Notes: generated by a model not told the origin, from the sequence alone. A stretch of DNA of 64,000 nt from Flaccisagitta enflata (GCA_965153355.1 OZ231126.1:25854001-25918000); one strand, 5' to 3'; counted from the first letter of the stretch, positions 22,393 to 35,039 are shown. Translations and numbers: made by a program.

Positions 22393-23720
22393 GAGTCTAA
22401 GGGAAATTCAGCCAGAGAGACTGATAATTGTATCCAGTGTCAACAAGACAATCTATGCAAAAATCAACCAGTCAACTTGTGAGTCTATAAGAAAATCAAC
22501 CAGAGAGCCTACAAAATATTCAACCAGGTAGTCAGCTAGAGAGTCTTTGAAAAAGTCAACCAGAGAGTCTATGAAAAAGTCAATCAGAGATTCAACCAGG
22601 AAGTCAACCAGAGAGTCAACCAGAATGTCAACAAGGGAGTCTTTGAGAAACTCAACCAGAGTCAGCAACAGCCTTGAGTAACCAGAAATTCAGCCAGTGT
22701 CCAGACAATCTAAGAGAAATCAGCAGAAGTCAGCAGAAGTCTATGAAAAAAGTCAGCAATTCAGCCAGAAAGTCAACAGAGTCAACCAGAATGTCAACCA
22801 GAGTCTTTGAGAAGCTAGAGTCAGCAAACAGCCTTGAGAGATACAGCAGAATGTCAACCATTGTCAACGGACAATCTAAGAAAATCAACAGAAAGTCAGA
22901 CTTAGAGAATCTATGAGAAAATCAACCAGAAGGTCTATGAAAAGTCAGCCAGAAGTCTTTGAAAAGTCAGCCAGTGAGTCTAGGGAAAGTCAACCATGAA
23001 GAGTCTGAGACAGTCCCAGCAGGGAGTCAGCAGAAAGTCAGCAGAGTCAACCAGAAAGTCAACCAGAAAGTCAGCCAGAAGGTCAACCACAAAGTCAAAC
23101 AGAAAGTCAACCAGAAAGTCAACCAGAAAGTCAACCAGAAAGTCAACCAGAAAGTCAACCAGAAAGTCAACCAGAAAGTCAACCAGAGAAATCCCGACAG
23201 AAAGTCTGACAGAAGTCAACCCCAAAGTCAGCAGAAAGAAGTCTGACAAAACTCAAACAGATAATCTAAGACCAAATCAACCAGAAAGTCAACCAGAGAG
23301 TCTATGAGAAGGTCAACCAGAGAGACTACGAAAAAGTCAACCAGTGAGTCTAAGAGAAAGTCAACCAGAGAGTCTGAGACAGTCAACCAAAATGTCAAGC
23401 AGAAAGTCAACCAGAAAGTCAACCAAAATGTCAGCCAAAATGTCAACCAAAATGTCAACCAAAATGTCAACCAAAATGTCAACCAAAATGTCAACCAAAA
23501 TGTCAACCAAAATGTCAACCAAAATGTCAACCAAAATGTCAACCAAAATGTCAACCAAAATGTCAACCAAAATGTCAACCAAAAAGTCAACCAGAAAGTC
23601 AACCAGAAAGTCAACCAGAAAGTCAACCAGAAAGTCAACCAGAAAATCAACCGGAAATCTGGTCTAGTTGATGTTAATATTCATACTTTGGTTGACTCAC
23701 TAGACCACATTCTGGCTGAC

Positions 23721-24103
23721 TCGCTTTAATAATCCACGGTATCTAAGGAAATACTTTTGCATTGGCTCTCAGGTTGTGCATGCACAATTGACACACTGTT
23801 GACACTGAACAGTATTTAACTGACCTAATTCCAACATGAACTCATAATAACTCATGTAGCTGACTCATAGCTGACTCCTTGGCTGGCTCAGCTGACTTTC
23901 ACGGCGAAAGCTCCATAATGACTTTCTTTGCTTAGCTCCTGAACTCTGTGAATTAACTATTTTGGGTAGTCACAGTTGACTACACAAAATTAAACCTGAG
24001 GGTAATAATTTAATTGACCTGAATTTGACTATTTAATTGACTTCAGACTCTTTAGATGACCTGAACAACTCTTTGGGTAACCTGAGCCAGCTCTTTGAAT
24101 ATT
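23721..24103. other. Non-repetitive stretch around the centre of symmetry
   Basis: Contains scattered TTGACT/AGTTGAC words reminiscent of a decayed satellite edge. No gene seen. The midpoint of the large inverted duplication (about 23798) falls here. Confidence 0.4.
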
Positions 24104-24309
24104 ACTTCTGCACCCAACTTTGTTGGTCCGTCGCTCCATCGGTCTGTCCGTCCGTCGGTCCATCCGTCAGTCCGTCCGTCACACTTTACTTTTTTAGTTT
24201 TTTGCGGTTTTTGGCCTCACTGCTCCTGCCCAAATGATCTGGTGACCTCAATAACAGCCCCTGCCCACCTGCACGCGACTGGGGTTGCCGTGTATCCCGC
24301 CTCGATTTT
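24104..24309 (+). mobile_element. Terminal-hairpin family copy with eroded head
   Basis: The hairpin has become CTTCTGCACCCAACTTTGTT. The GTCCGTCGGTCC run, ACACTTTACTTTTTTAG, GCTCCTGCCC, GCACGCGACTGGGGTTGCCG and the TGTATCCCGCCTCGATTTT end are intact. Confidence 0.65.
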
Positions 24310-24461
24310 TGCCGGGCTCGCTGTTTTTCCGTCGGGCTCTGTAAAATTATAAGGAGAGAGCCCGGTTGGCTCTTCCAAAAAAATCACTAAAAAAAGGCCT
24401 GATTATTTGGCAAGTGAAGCCCCTACTTGACACTTTTAGTGGATGAACATAAAAATTACTG

Positions 24462-24463
24462 CC

Positions 24464-24494
<31 letters not shown>
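24462..24494 (+). repeat. Short (TC)n tract
   Basis: About 16 units in the second inverted duplication. Matched at 63450-63478. Confidence 0.9.
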
Positions 24495-24497
<3 letters not shown>

Positions 24498-24758
24498 GGC
24501 GGGCGGTCGCGGACCTTTGCAGCGCTTCTTCATCAAAGGGAAAAACCCGATGGTTGGACGGAAGGCGGACGAAAAAAGACGGCAAGAAAAGAAAGAGAGA
24601 GAGAGAGAGAGAACAAGGAAGAAATATAAAAAGAATAGCAAAAGAGTGTGAGAAAAGAAAGGAACACAATATTCTAAATTACCTCTGAGACAAGAGGGAT
24701 ATAAATCATCGACGGGCCTCCTACGATTTTGTCTTTCTATCTTTCCTTTTTCGCGTTA

Positions 24759-24865
<107 letters not shown>

Positions 24866-25399
24866 GATTGCAAATTAACCAAATAAATTCTTCCAAACTT
24901 AAGGCCTGTACTTTTATCATTTTTGCATTTAAACCTTCACCTGTGATTCTGAGTGACTGTTAGATCAAAACTACCTTCTGCACGTATGATGGTCGTTGGC
25001 TACTAGATTTTATTGTCGCAATCGGATAGCGAGAGTTCGAAAAAAAAAACAACGAAAAAGACTAGCTAGAATCAAGTTGGTTGAGCTCTGAGCAGTTATG
25101 CTAGGAACTGTTTGACACCGCCGAATCGTCTAGCTATCACTGACATTTAAAAGACATTGTCAAACACTCCGTTTCCCGTTACCGCAAAGGCACATGTTTA
25201 CATATAGGAGATTTTTATTGGGTCAAATCATGTCCCCATCAGATGTAATTTCATTTTTTCAACCAAAAGCTACATTCTATATTTCAAGAAGAAAACACTG
25301 CACTTCACTGAGTCGTCGTGTCTCTCTGTCCTGCCACTGCGCTTGTCTGTCTTTACATATCTGTCGTCCTCTGTTTGTCTTTCTGTGAATCTATCTCTG

Positions 25400-25543
<144 letters not shown>

Positions 25544-25689
25544 CTTGTTTTTTTTCCCCACGTCGCGCTGCTGCTGGACGCTGTCAAGTTCAAGAAGTCC
25601 TCCTCCTTCTCCTCTTCCTCCTCCTCTTCATCCTCCTTTTGCTTATCCTCCTGTCCTTCCTTCACCTTCTCCATTTCGTCCATCTTTCT

Positions 25690-27169
25690 ATCTCCTCTTT
25701 CTCCACCACCGCACCTGCACCTTCTCTTTGCCTGCTCCTTCCTCCTCCGTTTCTGGGCGTTCCCTCTCTCCTTCCTCCTCATCCTCGTTCTCCTCCTATC
25801 TTAATCCTGCTGCTGTCTTTTCCCCCTTCCTTTCCTCTTCATCTCCATCTTTTCTCCCCTGCCTCCTCCTTCGCCTCGTCCTCCTCCTGCTCCTGCGGAC
25901 GCTGCCAGGATTAGCGACGTCATTGCGTCGATCTTGTTTTTGAGGTCATAAACGCTGGCGACGCTCCAGATTGATTAACAGCCTCTCATTGGTCACATAA
26001 CTAACGAATTACGAACGAGTTCAATCGGACGTCGTCGTTCGACCTCGAATCCTTTTTTTTTTCTTTTTTTTTTCTTTCTTTTTCCTTTTCATAGTTTTCT
26101 TGCCTTCATTTCGTGTTGCCGGCTGAGGAGGCTTCTCTTTTTTGCTTTTTTCCTTCCCTTGGATGAAAAAAAAATTGGAAAAGATGTATGGAGAAAAAAA
26201 TCGAAAGCAGCAAGGAAAAATAGATTAAAAACAGAGAGGAAAAAGTGGGAAGGAAGGGAGGCCAGCTTCTTTTCCTATCTCTTGCTTTTTTTTCTCCTCT
26301 TGAAATCGAGTATTATGGTGCATCGGAACTAGAGCAACTAGACATGGGTCATAGGGTTATATGGAAAATCTTTCTCCGTGGGACTGGTATTCCAACTAAG
26401 GATGGGTCATGGGTTCATGGGACAGTTAGGATCTGTTTAAAAGATTGGAGCGGACAGGTTTGGAGGGATTTGGGCTTGCAGTTCAATGGACTAGAGCGAG
26501 TAGACTCGAATTTTGGAGGCTTTTAAAGGGCTGACGGATTTACTTATATTCTATCCCGGCTCAGCTTTAAGTGCCACATTTGAGCGAAACTAAATGGCTT
26601 AAGTAACATAGACAAAGACATGATTTATATTTGGGGTTGACTTAGAGTGACTGGGTGGATTTATCTTGATTAGTGGGAAGAATCTTGATTTTAGGTTGTG
26701 GGTGTCATGAGCATTTTACAATGGGAAGATCAGAAGGATGTGAGGGACTTAGGGCGTTCAGCACACTCATCTGGTACTCTGTCTTGTCACTTACACATTT
26801 CACAAACAACCGACAATTATAGATTTTTCTTGCTGTTGATATGAATCTATTGAGCCGCCTTGTGGTAAGGTTTGAGGTGAATTTTGATAATTCTAAGGAT
26901 AGCTGTGAGGGGTCCGGATGAAACACCAGTTAGAGCTCCCAAGGCTCTTGTCCCTATTAGATTTTTTATGGTAAGGTAATGTTGTCCAACTCATAAAACC
27001 GATATTTGTCATCGATTAGTCAGACTAAGCGACAAGGAAGTAATGTATAATTCATTGCTACTGAAACATCTCATGACAGTTTTTCTTTTGCAAAAAATCA
27101 TGATTGTGAGCGTCGAAAACAAGTAATATTGTGGTGGTCTCACTGGTTTGTATCTGTAACATCATTTAG
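25690..27169. other. Mixed stretch without a recognised gene
   Basis: 25690-25900 is CTCC-rich, 26050-26160 is a T-rich pyrimidine run, and the rest is ordinary sequence. A 93-codon frame at 26245-26526 has no recognisable domain and its start overlaps a TTC-rich run, so it was not called. Confidence 0.45.
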
Positions 27170-27212
27170 GTAAGAAAAAAGAGACAAAGAAAGAAAGAAA
27201 GGAAAGAAAAAA

Positions 27213-27248
<36 letters not shown>

Positions 27249-27280
27249 AAAAAGAAAGACAGACAGACAGACAGACAGAC

Positions 27281-27339
<59 letters not shown>

Positions 27340-27620
27340 AAAAAAGAAAGAAAAATAGAAAGGAAGACGAGAGGAAGTAAAAAAGACAGAAAGAAAGAAT
27401 GAAAGAAATAAAGTAAGAAAGAAGTAAAGAGAGGAAAAAAAGAAACCAAGAAAAAGGAAAAAAAGAAAGAAAGAAAGAAAGACAGAAAGACAGAAAGAAA
27501 GAAAGAAAAAGATAGAAAGAAAGAAGGAAGGAAGGAAGGAAGGAAGTAAGGAAGGAAGGAAGGAAGGAAGGAAGGAAGGAAGGAAGAAAGGAAGGAAGGA
27601 AGGAAGGAAGGAAGGAAAAA
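27170..27620 (+). repeat. (GAAA)n / (GGAA)n purine-only tract
   Basis: Blocks of GAAA, an ACAG run near 27256-27282, then GGAA units around 27525-27617. Purines on the plus strand continue far beyond, to about 28240. Confidence 0.93.
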
Positions 27621-28236
27621 AAGTGGGTAAGAAAGAGAGGAAGTACAAAAGAGAAAAAGAATGATAGAAAGAAAGAATGAGTAGTAGAAAGAACCATCCG
27701 AGAGAAAGAGAGAAAGGAAAAGACAGAAAAATAGAGAAAGAAAGAATAAAACTTGAAAGAGAAAGAAAGAATAAAAGGAAAAGAAAGAATGAAACGAGAA
27801 CGGGAAAAAAAAGAAAGTTTAGCAAGGACAGTCAAGAAGACGAATGGATGCAAAGGACTGAAAGACAAGGCAGTTATTGCTTCTTTAAACTCCATAAAAA
27901 CTCCTCATCTCTTTCCCATAGCCAACTCAGCCGTGGCGTTGCAAAGGGGAATCAGTGGAGGAGACCAAATGTGAAGAGAAAAGAAAGTGAAATGAATGGT
28001 GGACGGGGGGGGGGGAAGAGGGAAGAGATTGAAAGGGATGGGGGAGGGGGCTAGTTGAGAGTGGAGGTGGGATGCACAGAAGTGGAGGAGGCCAAATGTG
28101 AAGTCCAGAGTAGAAATGGTGGGGGTAAAGGGGGGTAGTAAAGCGGGATGAGATGGAGAAGACGAAATGCGATGAAAAAGAGGGGATGGAATGGGGTATG
28201 ATGGTGGAAGGTGGTGGTGGTTATGGTAGGATAAAG

Positions 28237-28382
28237 AAAACAAGGCCGGATACACGGCAATCCAGTCGCGGACGGTTGGGTAGGAGCAGTAATGCGAAAA
28301 GCGCTCGGAATTCAAAAATGCGACGGACGGACGGACCGACCAACACGGCAGTAGAGTGGCAGTAGGCGTGTTCGCAACTAAA
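28237..28382 (-). mobile_element. Terminal-hairpin family copy
   Basis: Starts AAAACAAGGCCGGATACACG, has CAGTCGCGGACGGTTGGGTA, a GGAC run, and ends with a decayed hairpin (GTGTTCGCAACTAAA). Confidence 0.75.
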
Positions 28383-28841
28383 CGTTGGAGCAAAGAGGCG
28401 AAAGATTAGAAAAAGTAAGTAAGACTGTGGATGAAATGGGTTACGGAGAACATGGATGAAGGAGAACCGAAATGAACCAAAATAAATGAATCGAAAGGTG
28501 GCAAAAAGTGCATGATGGCGGAGGCACCGCTAACACATGACACTTTGGAAGAATATGATTTGAGGTCTGGGACCAGAGGAAGACAGGTAAGTGATAAGAA
28601 AACAAAGAGGGAAGTTGCGATAACTTAAACTTATTAGGGTCAGAAATGGAATGTTTGGAGGTTTGCACGAGAGGTGGATGCATGTGTGGTAAGTATTTAT
28701 TTAGTAAGAAGGGCAAAAAGTGGTAAAAAAAGAAAAGGTATTGCTGCATCTAGAAAGATCGGATTGCTGTGCAAACCAAAACAACATTATATAGATTCAC
28801 GAATTTCACGTAGCGTACGGACAAAAGATCAAACGTGAGGC
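28383..28841. other. Non-repetitive stretch, nothing recognised
   Basis: Ordinary mixed sequence between a hairpin-family copy and a minisatellite. No gene supported. Confidence 0.45.
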
Positions 28842-29118
28842 GACGGTTGGTGACAGAGAGGGGATGGTTGGTGACGGAGACGTGACGAAGACGCGACCGT
28901 TGGTGACGGAGACGAGACGATTGGTAACAGAGACGCGACCGTTGGTGATGCAGGGGGAACGGTTAGTGACAAAGACGCGATGGTTGGTGACGGAGACGAG
29001 ACGGCTGGTGACGGAGACGAGACGGCTGGTGACGGAGACGAGACGGCTGGTGACGGAGACGAGACGGCTGGTGACGGAGACGAGATGGTTGGTGACGGAG
29101 ACGAGACGGCTGGTGACG
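28842..29118 (+). repeat. 21-bp minisatellite GACGGCTGGTGACGGAGACGA
   Basis: About 13 units, the last seven very homogeneous. A single frame stays open (VTETRRL repeats) because 21 is a multiple of three. Confidence 0.92.
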
Positions 29119-29536
29119 CGTCTTTGATTGATTAGTCACCCTTCCTGTTTTTTATGGCGCCATTTTCCCGCTTTTCAATTGGCTTTTTTGGAACAGACTC
29201 AAAAATAAAAGAAACGACAAAGGGAAAAAGAAAGGAAAAAAGAATAAATGGGGGAAAAAAAAGAAGAAACCATCGCAGATCAAGAGAGAGAGAGAAAAAA
29301 AATAACAAAATGAGATTCCAATTTCTGTCGAGAGAGGACGCCGGACGCCAGTTCTTTTACTCGATTCTTTCGAACAAAAGTGTCGTGATATAAAAAAAAA
29401 AATTGAAATAAAAAAAAAAAAACAAAAAAACCGTCGCTTCTCTTCTGTCTGTCTTTGTCTGGCTTTGTCACTCTCTACCTGTCGGGTGTTAGCATCTTCC
29501 TCGGTGTGTTCCTCTTTCTTTTCTGTGTGTCTGTCC

Positions 29537-29877
<341 letters not shown>

Positions 29878-30031
29878 TACCAGGCAGTAGTAAAGTACAG
29901 CTTAGAGATTTTTTTTTGGAATATCATGCAATATCTCGCTACTACTACTCGGCCGGTTGAGTGGTCCGTCCATCTGCACTCGACTGTCTCGTTGTCCTGG
30001 TTAGATTAGAAAATCACAACGAACAGCTACA

Positions 30032-30526
30032 AAAAAACAAGGCCGGATGCACGACAATCCAGTCGCGGACGGTTTGGCAGGGGCGGTGCGAAAACCGCTC
30101 AGAATTAAAAAATGTGACGGACCTACCGACCTACCAATCGACACGGCAAGGTGTAGAGTAGGGTGACTTAAAATATGGTCAAATCCGAATCTCGTCTTCC
30201 TTGCGGGAGAAATGTGACCATTTCCATCATAGATGGTAACTCTAAAATCTGAAGATGATCAGACAAAGTTTACTCATGGCCGCAACCCCACCCCATTCCC
30301 ATTATAAAAGATAGGAAGCTGCAGAGGCCAAAATCTTTCCTGTGCATTTACTATGGGAAATGAGGGGGGGTTGCGGCCATGAGTAAACTTCATTTGATTG
30401 CCACCAGATTTTAGGGTTATCATCTGTGATGGAAATGGTATCATTTCTCCCGCGAGGGAGACCAGATTCAAATATGACCATATTTTCAGTCACCCTAGTG
30501 TAGAGTCGCATGTCCGCGACTAAAAA
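30032..30526 (-). mobile_element. Terminal-hairpin family copy split by a hAT-type MITE
   Basis: Starts AAAACAAGGCCGGATGCACG, runs to ACACGGCAAGGTGTAGAG at 30158, and resumes at 30498 with GTGTAGAGTCGCATGTCCGC and ACTAAAAA. The interrupted word is duplicated on both sides of the MITE at 30159-30497. Confidence 0.8.
30159..30497. mobile_element. hAT-type foldback MITE, 339 bp
   Basis: Ends TAGGGTGACT and AGTCACCCTA, with inverted pairing continuing through AAAATATGGTCA, GCGGGAGAAATG and ACCATTTCCATCA. The 8-bp target duplication GTGTAGAG (30151-30158 and 30498-30505) is what hAT transposases make. Non-coding. Its host is itself a repeat, so this is a nested insertion. Confidence 0.9.
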
Positions 30527-30999
30527 GGCATTGTACAATGCATTGTGCTTGATGCACATTGTGCACGACAATAAATAGGCAAACATCAGTTTCATGAACA
30601 ATCTTTTTTCTTTTTTTTTTTGAAGGTTTTTTTCCTGCAAAAAGGAAAAACGAATAAAAACCAAAGGGAAACTCATCTGATATCACAAGAGAGAGAAACG
30701 TCGCAAATCCGCAGGCAAACATCCGCGGATCAGCAAAAACAAAACAAGATTCTGACAAACATCTGATCGGCGAGAAAAGCCATTAATCATCGCCGAGACA
30801 GAATCTGACTCCAACCCGCAGGGGTGAATAAAGTTTCAACGCTCACGAATGTAAAGAAAAAAAATGATGTTTTCATTATTTCTATTTAGAAACAGAAACC
30901 AGTCTTTAAAACCATATGAGAGAAATCATTTCTAGATCTCAAACTGACATTTTAGCAGGTTATTCTTTTTTATTAGACTTTTAATGATAGCATGCATTC

Positions 31000-31690
31000 G
31001 CTGCAACCTTGGCATATATCACTGTCCCCCCAATTGCCATACCCCTGACATTCGTCGACGTTCTTTGCCTTCACTGCAACCCTGGCATATATCGCTTTCC
31101 CCACGATCGCTGCAACCCTGACACACATTGCTTACCTGGCATTTGCCGCAACATTGGCATTTGTCGCCATTCCTTTCATTCACTGCATCCCTGACACACA
31201 TCACAGTTCCATATTTTTTGCATCCTTGGCAATCGTCGCCATTCCTTGCACATGCTGTAACCCTGGCACACATTGCTGTCCTCGCATTTGCAGTAACCCT
31301 GGCATTCATCGGCATTTGCTGCAACCCTGGCATTTGTCACTATTCCTCGCATTGAACCGAACCCTGGAATACATATCCCCAAATTTGCTGCAACCTTGCA
31401 TTTGTCGCCATTCCTTTAATTTGCTGTAACCCTGGTATTTGTCGCCATTCCTTGAATTTGCTGTGACCCTGTCATTTGTTGCCATGTCTTTGATTTGCTG
31501 TAACCCTGGCATTTGTCGCCATTCCTTGAATTTGCTGTAACCCTGGCATTTGTCACCATTCCCTGAATTTGCTGTAACCCTGGCATTTTTCGCCATTCCT
31601 TGAATTTGCTTTAACCTTGGCACTCGTCGCCATTCCTTGCATTTGCTGCAATTCTGGCATTGGTCGTCATTCCTCGCATGAGAGACTGAA
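31000..31690 (+). repeat. About 36-bp minisatellite
   Basis: About 18 variant units built on TTTGCTGTAACCCTGGCATT then TGTCGCCATTCCTTGAA. Most regular between 31390 and 31620. There are no spacers between units, and the array stops within about 15 bp of the inner breakpoint of the right arm. Confidence 0.9.
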
Positions 31691-32218
31691 TGCGTGGCAA
31701 AAACGTTTTTCTCCCAAGCGACAGTTTCAGAGGGAAATGTTTTCGCGTGCTTTTACTGAAAATGAAAAGCTGAGTGGTGCTAAAATGAAAGGAAGTGAAA
31801 ATGGAGGCTTTTTTCACTGCTCTCACTGATGAAAGGAACAAACTTTTATGTAAGTATCTTAAACATGATAGATGGATGAAATGGGCATATGGACAAAAGG
31901 ATGGATGGTCTGACTGATTGATGGACTGACCAATGGACTGAGCAACGCACTGAGCAATCAACATAGAAGGAGTATATGACGACTTGAAGGTGAACTTAAT
32001 GTTTTCCTCGTTAGCTTAAGAGGATACTTTCTCGTATTATTACCTTTAGAAAATGGCCGCTGCTCAAAGACGCCAATGGGTCCCTTATGTCAGTAAGTTT
32101 CAAAAGGAAAGACGAACAAATGCCTTTGAGGCAGAAAGCTATGCTTAGCGTCCAAGCTGCGAGAGAGATGCCAGGCCGAAGCTCAAGAATTTTTTCCCTG
32201 AAAACGATAACATACACT

Positions 32219-32288
32219 CAATTTTTAGTCGCGGATACGCGACTTTACACCTTGCCGTGTCGGTCGGTAGGTCGGTAGGTCGGTACGT
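32219..32288 (+). mobile_element. Hairpin-end fragment of the terminal-hairpin family (right arm)
   Basis: AATTTTTAGTCGCGGATACG with stem AGTCGCG-GATA-CGCGACT, then CTTGCCGTGTCGGTCGGTAG. Mirror of 15309-15376. Confidence 0.65.
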
Positions 32289-32796
32289 GGCGTCAAGTCA
32301 GTGAAGCAGGACAACCGGTAAAATGAGGAGGCAAAGGTAGACTTCTTGAGATTAGCTTAATCAATCGATACACAGAGCGGAATGGAACCGCCACAGCTTT
32401 ATAAGCCAATAATGAACAGTCTGTTTTAGCAGAAGGACAGCTTATGCTAAACAAAGAGTGTAGCGATGCTGAACAAAAGGACAGAGCATGCTAAATAGAT
32501 GGACAGCCCAAGCGGACAGAGAAAGAGTCCTAGCTAGCTAAACAGTAGTACCCATGGCCATGACAAGTGGAACAATAAGTCAATAACCCTCACTATACCC
32601 AAACCCATGTTCAACAAATGGCTGAGTCGTGGAAGAGCCCAAGCCTACTAGATGGACAGCACAGCCAAACAGAAGGTGAGCCCAAGCTCAACAGAGAGAC
32701 AGCCGGGTCCAATCAACAAAGGAATTTGGGATGAATTATTCGTCTGCCTTTGCATTTTCGACCAAACTAAGATGCAACCGAGCTTGACGACACTAA

Positions 32797-32799
<3 letters not shown>

Positions 32800-32833
<34 letters not shown>

Positions 32834-33001
32834 AAGAACAAAATGACTGAATGGCAAATCCTCCAGCAGTAACCTCATAACTCGAGGAGGGCCAACAGTT
32901 ACGATACGCCGGGACGCCAAAGTCGTAATTTTGAGAATTAAGGTGTTAAAAGAACAAAAGATTCTGACGTTTAAGAAACATAAATGCTCGTCATCTTTCT
33001 A

Positions 33002-33089
<88 letters not shown>
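32800..33089. repeat. Right-arm (GA)n and (CT)n pair
   Basis: GA at 32800-32832 and CT at 33004-33089, mirrors of 14702-14798 and 14492-14532, with the long and short members exchanged. Confidence 0.95.
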
Positions 33090-33092
<3 letters not shown>

Positions 33093-33842
33093 TCCAAGCG
33101 CGGATCTCACCTCAAAGACCAAAAGCTAGAAAGAAATTTCAAAAACTGCTCAATTTACAACTCGAAAATAAAAATCATCTTTTTCTTGCCTCGGCCCTTT
33201 AACGATCTTTTTTACGTTGTGGAAACTTTTCAGTTTTCATTCTGTTTTCGCGTTGATTGATTTTTACGATTTCATTTTTCTTTGGGAGATGTAAATGATT
33301 TTGAGGTTTTTATGAATCGTGAAATATGAGTCCAAGTATGGGTTGGCATTGAACCTTTTTACGGGCTCCATGGGAAAGGCCGTCTTAACGCCGGGGGTCA
33401 ATTGTGCGCACAACAGCAGAACATGACGCTTTAATGTGCGCTGCACAGCCGAATTCTCAAAAAAGGTTACCATCCCGTTGAGTATGATAGAACCCCACTT
33501 GTACATAGTCTAAAAAAGATTTACAACATTTACATTGCGCTTGATATCTCCTCGTTTCAAATTTGATTACAATGTATATGCGAATTTGGTAGCAATGCTT
33601 GTAGGGTAAGTTTTTTTTGCAGAGTGTTTTTTCTTCCCTCAGAATTCTTAAAGAAAAGTGAGATCGACGCTCGAGGCCCTCTCTGAAGGCTGAAGACGCA
33701 TGAACAGAAATATGCAAACGAAGTCTCCAAGAAGAGACTGAATCTTTTTTGTGCCACGAAAATTAAACCAGAATCAGAAAAAAGAAAAGGAGAGAAAAAA
33801 GGGAAAAGAAGGATAGGGCAAGATAGAAAGAGACAGAAAAAT

Positions 33843-33845
<3 letters not shown>

Positions 33846-33938
<93 letters not shown>

Positions 33939-34034
33939 GAGACAGTTTGACAGACAAAGACAGAGCGGCGGGGAGGCAAAATGACAGAGATCCAGTGACA
34001 AACAGAGAGAGATTGAGACATATGGAGAGAGAGA

Positions 34035-34124
<90 letters not shown>
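33846..34124. repeat. Right-arm (GA)n and (AC)n pair
   Basis: GA at 33846-33938 and AC at 34036-34124, mirrors of 13646-13739 and 13455-13541. Confidence 0.95.
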
Positions 34125-34126
<2 letters not shown>

Positions 34127-34439
34127 TCAAACGTCCATATGAAACACAAGCAGATATATGCAGGACTAATGACGAAAAATGCCTATAGAACTACTGATAA
34201 AGGCACAGAGGTTTCTTGCAAGTGATTTTGCATCGGCAATGAAAGTTAGCTTTGGTCTCATCTAAAATTTCATCTCATCTCGAATTCTTTTGCATCACAG
34301 ATTGAAATTGGAAACCTTTTTCGACCCCACTTCATTTGCAAGTGCAGTTCCTATGATTAGCACCGAATAAGGTGGCCCAATAATTTTATCATAAGTGGAG
34401 CATGAGAACTGAGAAGTAGAGACAGACACGCACAGTCAA

Positions 34440-34440
<1 letters not shown>

Positions 34441-34488
<48 letters not shown>

Positions 34489-34702
34489 AAGAGAGAGAGA
34501 GAGAGAGAAAGAGCAATCAATATCGCTTTTGGCGATAAAACAGTCATGTAATTGTACTTCTAAGATGTTGCAACAATCACTTGCATATTGCAATATACGA
34601 AAACTTCATTCATGTAAGAAATCAAGAAAACATATGAGCCAAGATGCAACACATGAAAGTCCTATGAGAGTCTGTCTCGACCTCCTGTCTCAAACTCTGT
34701 CT

Positions 34703-34791
<89 letters not shown>
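34441..34791. repeat. Right-arm (GA)n and (CT)n pair
   Basis: GA at 34441-34509 and CT at 34702-34791, mirrors of 12988-13111 and 12732-12794. Confidence 0.95.
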
Positions 34792-35036
34792 CAAAAAAAG
34801 GGAACAAATCCATCAAAATGCGTCACCATGAAATATTGGCCAATCACGGGCTATTCCGCGAGAATCACGTCGAATGAGCGTTGATCATTTGTTCCACTTT
34901 TTCCGAGCTAGAAGAACTTCTATTTCGCCCAGCATCCGCTCAGGAGCGCTACTCGTCTCTACCGTCGTCGCTTTTACCCGCATTTTTTTTCTGCTGATTT
35001 GAAAGCTCGCAATTCGGCGTAAGAGCGGCGGAGGAA

Positions 35037-35039
<3 letters not shown>

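Larger units (their letters stand above)
19381..23720 (+). repeat. 4.3-kb array of a 12-bp satellite, GTCAACCAGAAA
   Basis: Unit GTCAACCAGAAA with variants (GTCAACCAGAGA, GTCAACCAAAAT, AGTCTATGAAAA). It is most homogeneous at 23045-23190 and 23385-23650. A 245-bp non-satellite module is embedded three times (19471-19715, 20640-20885, 22145-22392), giving a higher-order spacing of about 1.17 and 1.51 kb. Because 12 is a multiple of three, long frames such as NQKV and STRK repeats stay open without being genes. Short degenerate stretches (20100-20640, 22680-23040) have lost many bases relative to the unit. Confidence 0.93.

Noticed and set aside
22959-23729. Long frames of NQKV, STRK, LVDF or FWLT repeats
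   Set aside because: The 12-bp satellite unit is divisible by three, so all stop-free phases stay open. There is no start context, and the frames break wherever the satellite is degenerate.
24310-24366. GCCGGGCTC / GAGCCCGG inverted pair as a transcription terminator
   Set aside because: In a eukaryotic repeat context such a hairpin has no terminator meaning, and no gene precedes it.
26245-26526. 93-codon frame with tryptophans and mixed composition
   Set aside because: No recognisable motif, no splice support, and its beginning overlaps a TTC-rich stretch. Left uncalled.
31000-31690. Regular roughly 36-bp repeats that could suggest a CRISPR array
   Set aside because: Units are directly tandem and variable, with no unique spacers of constant length, and the context is eukaryotic.
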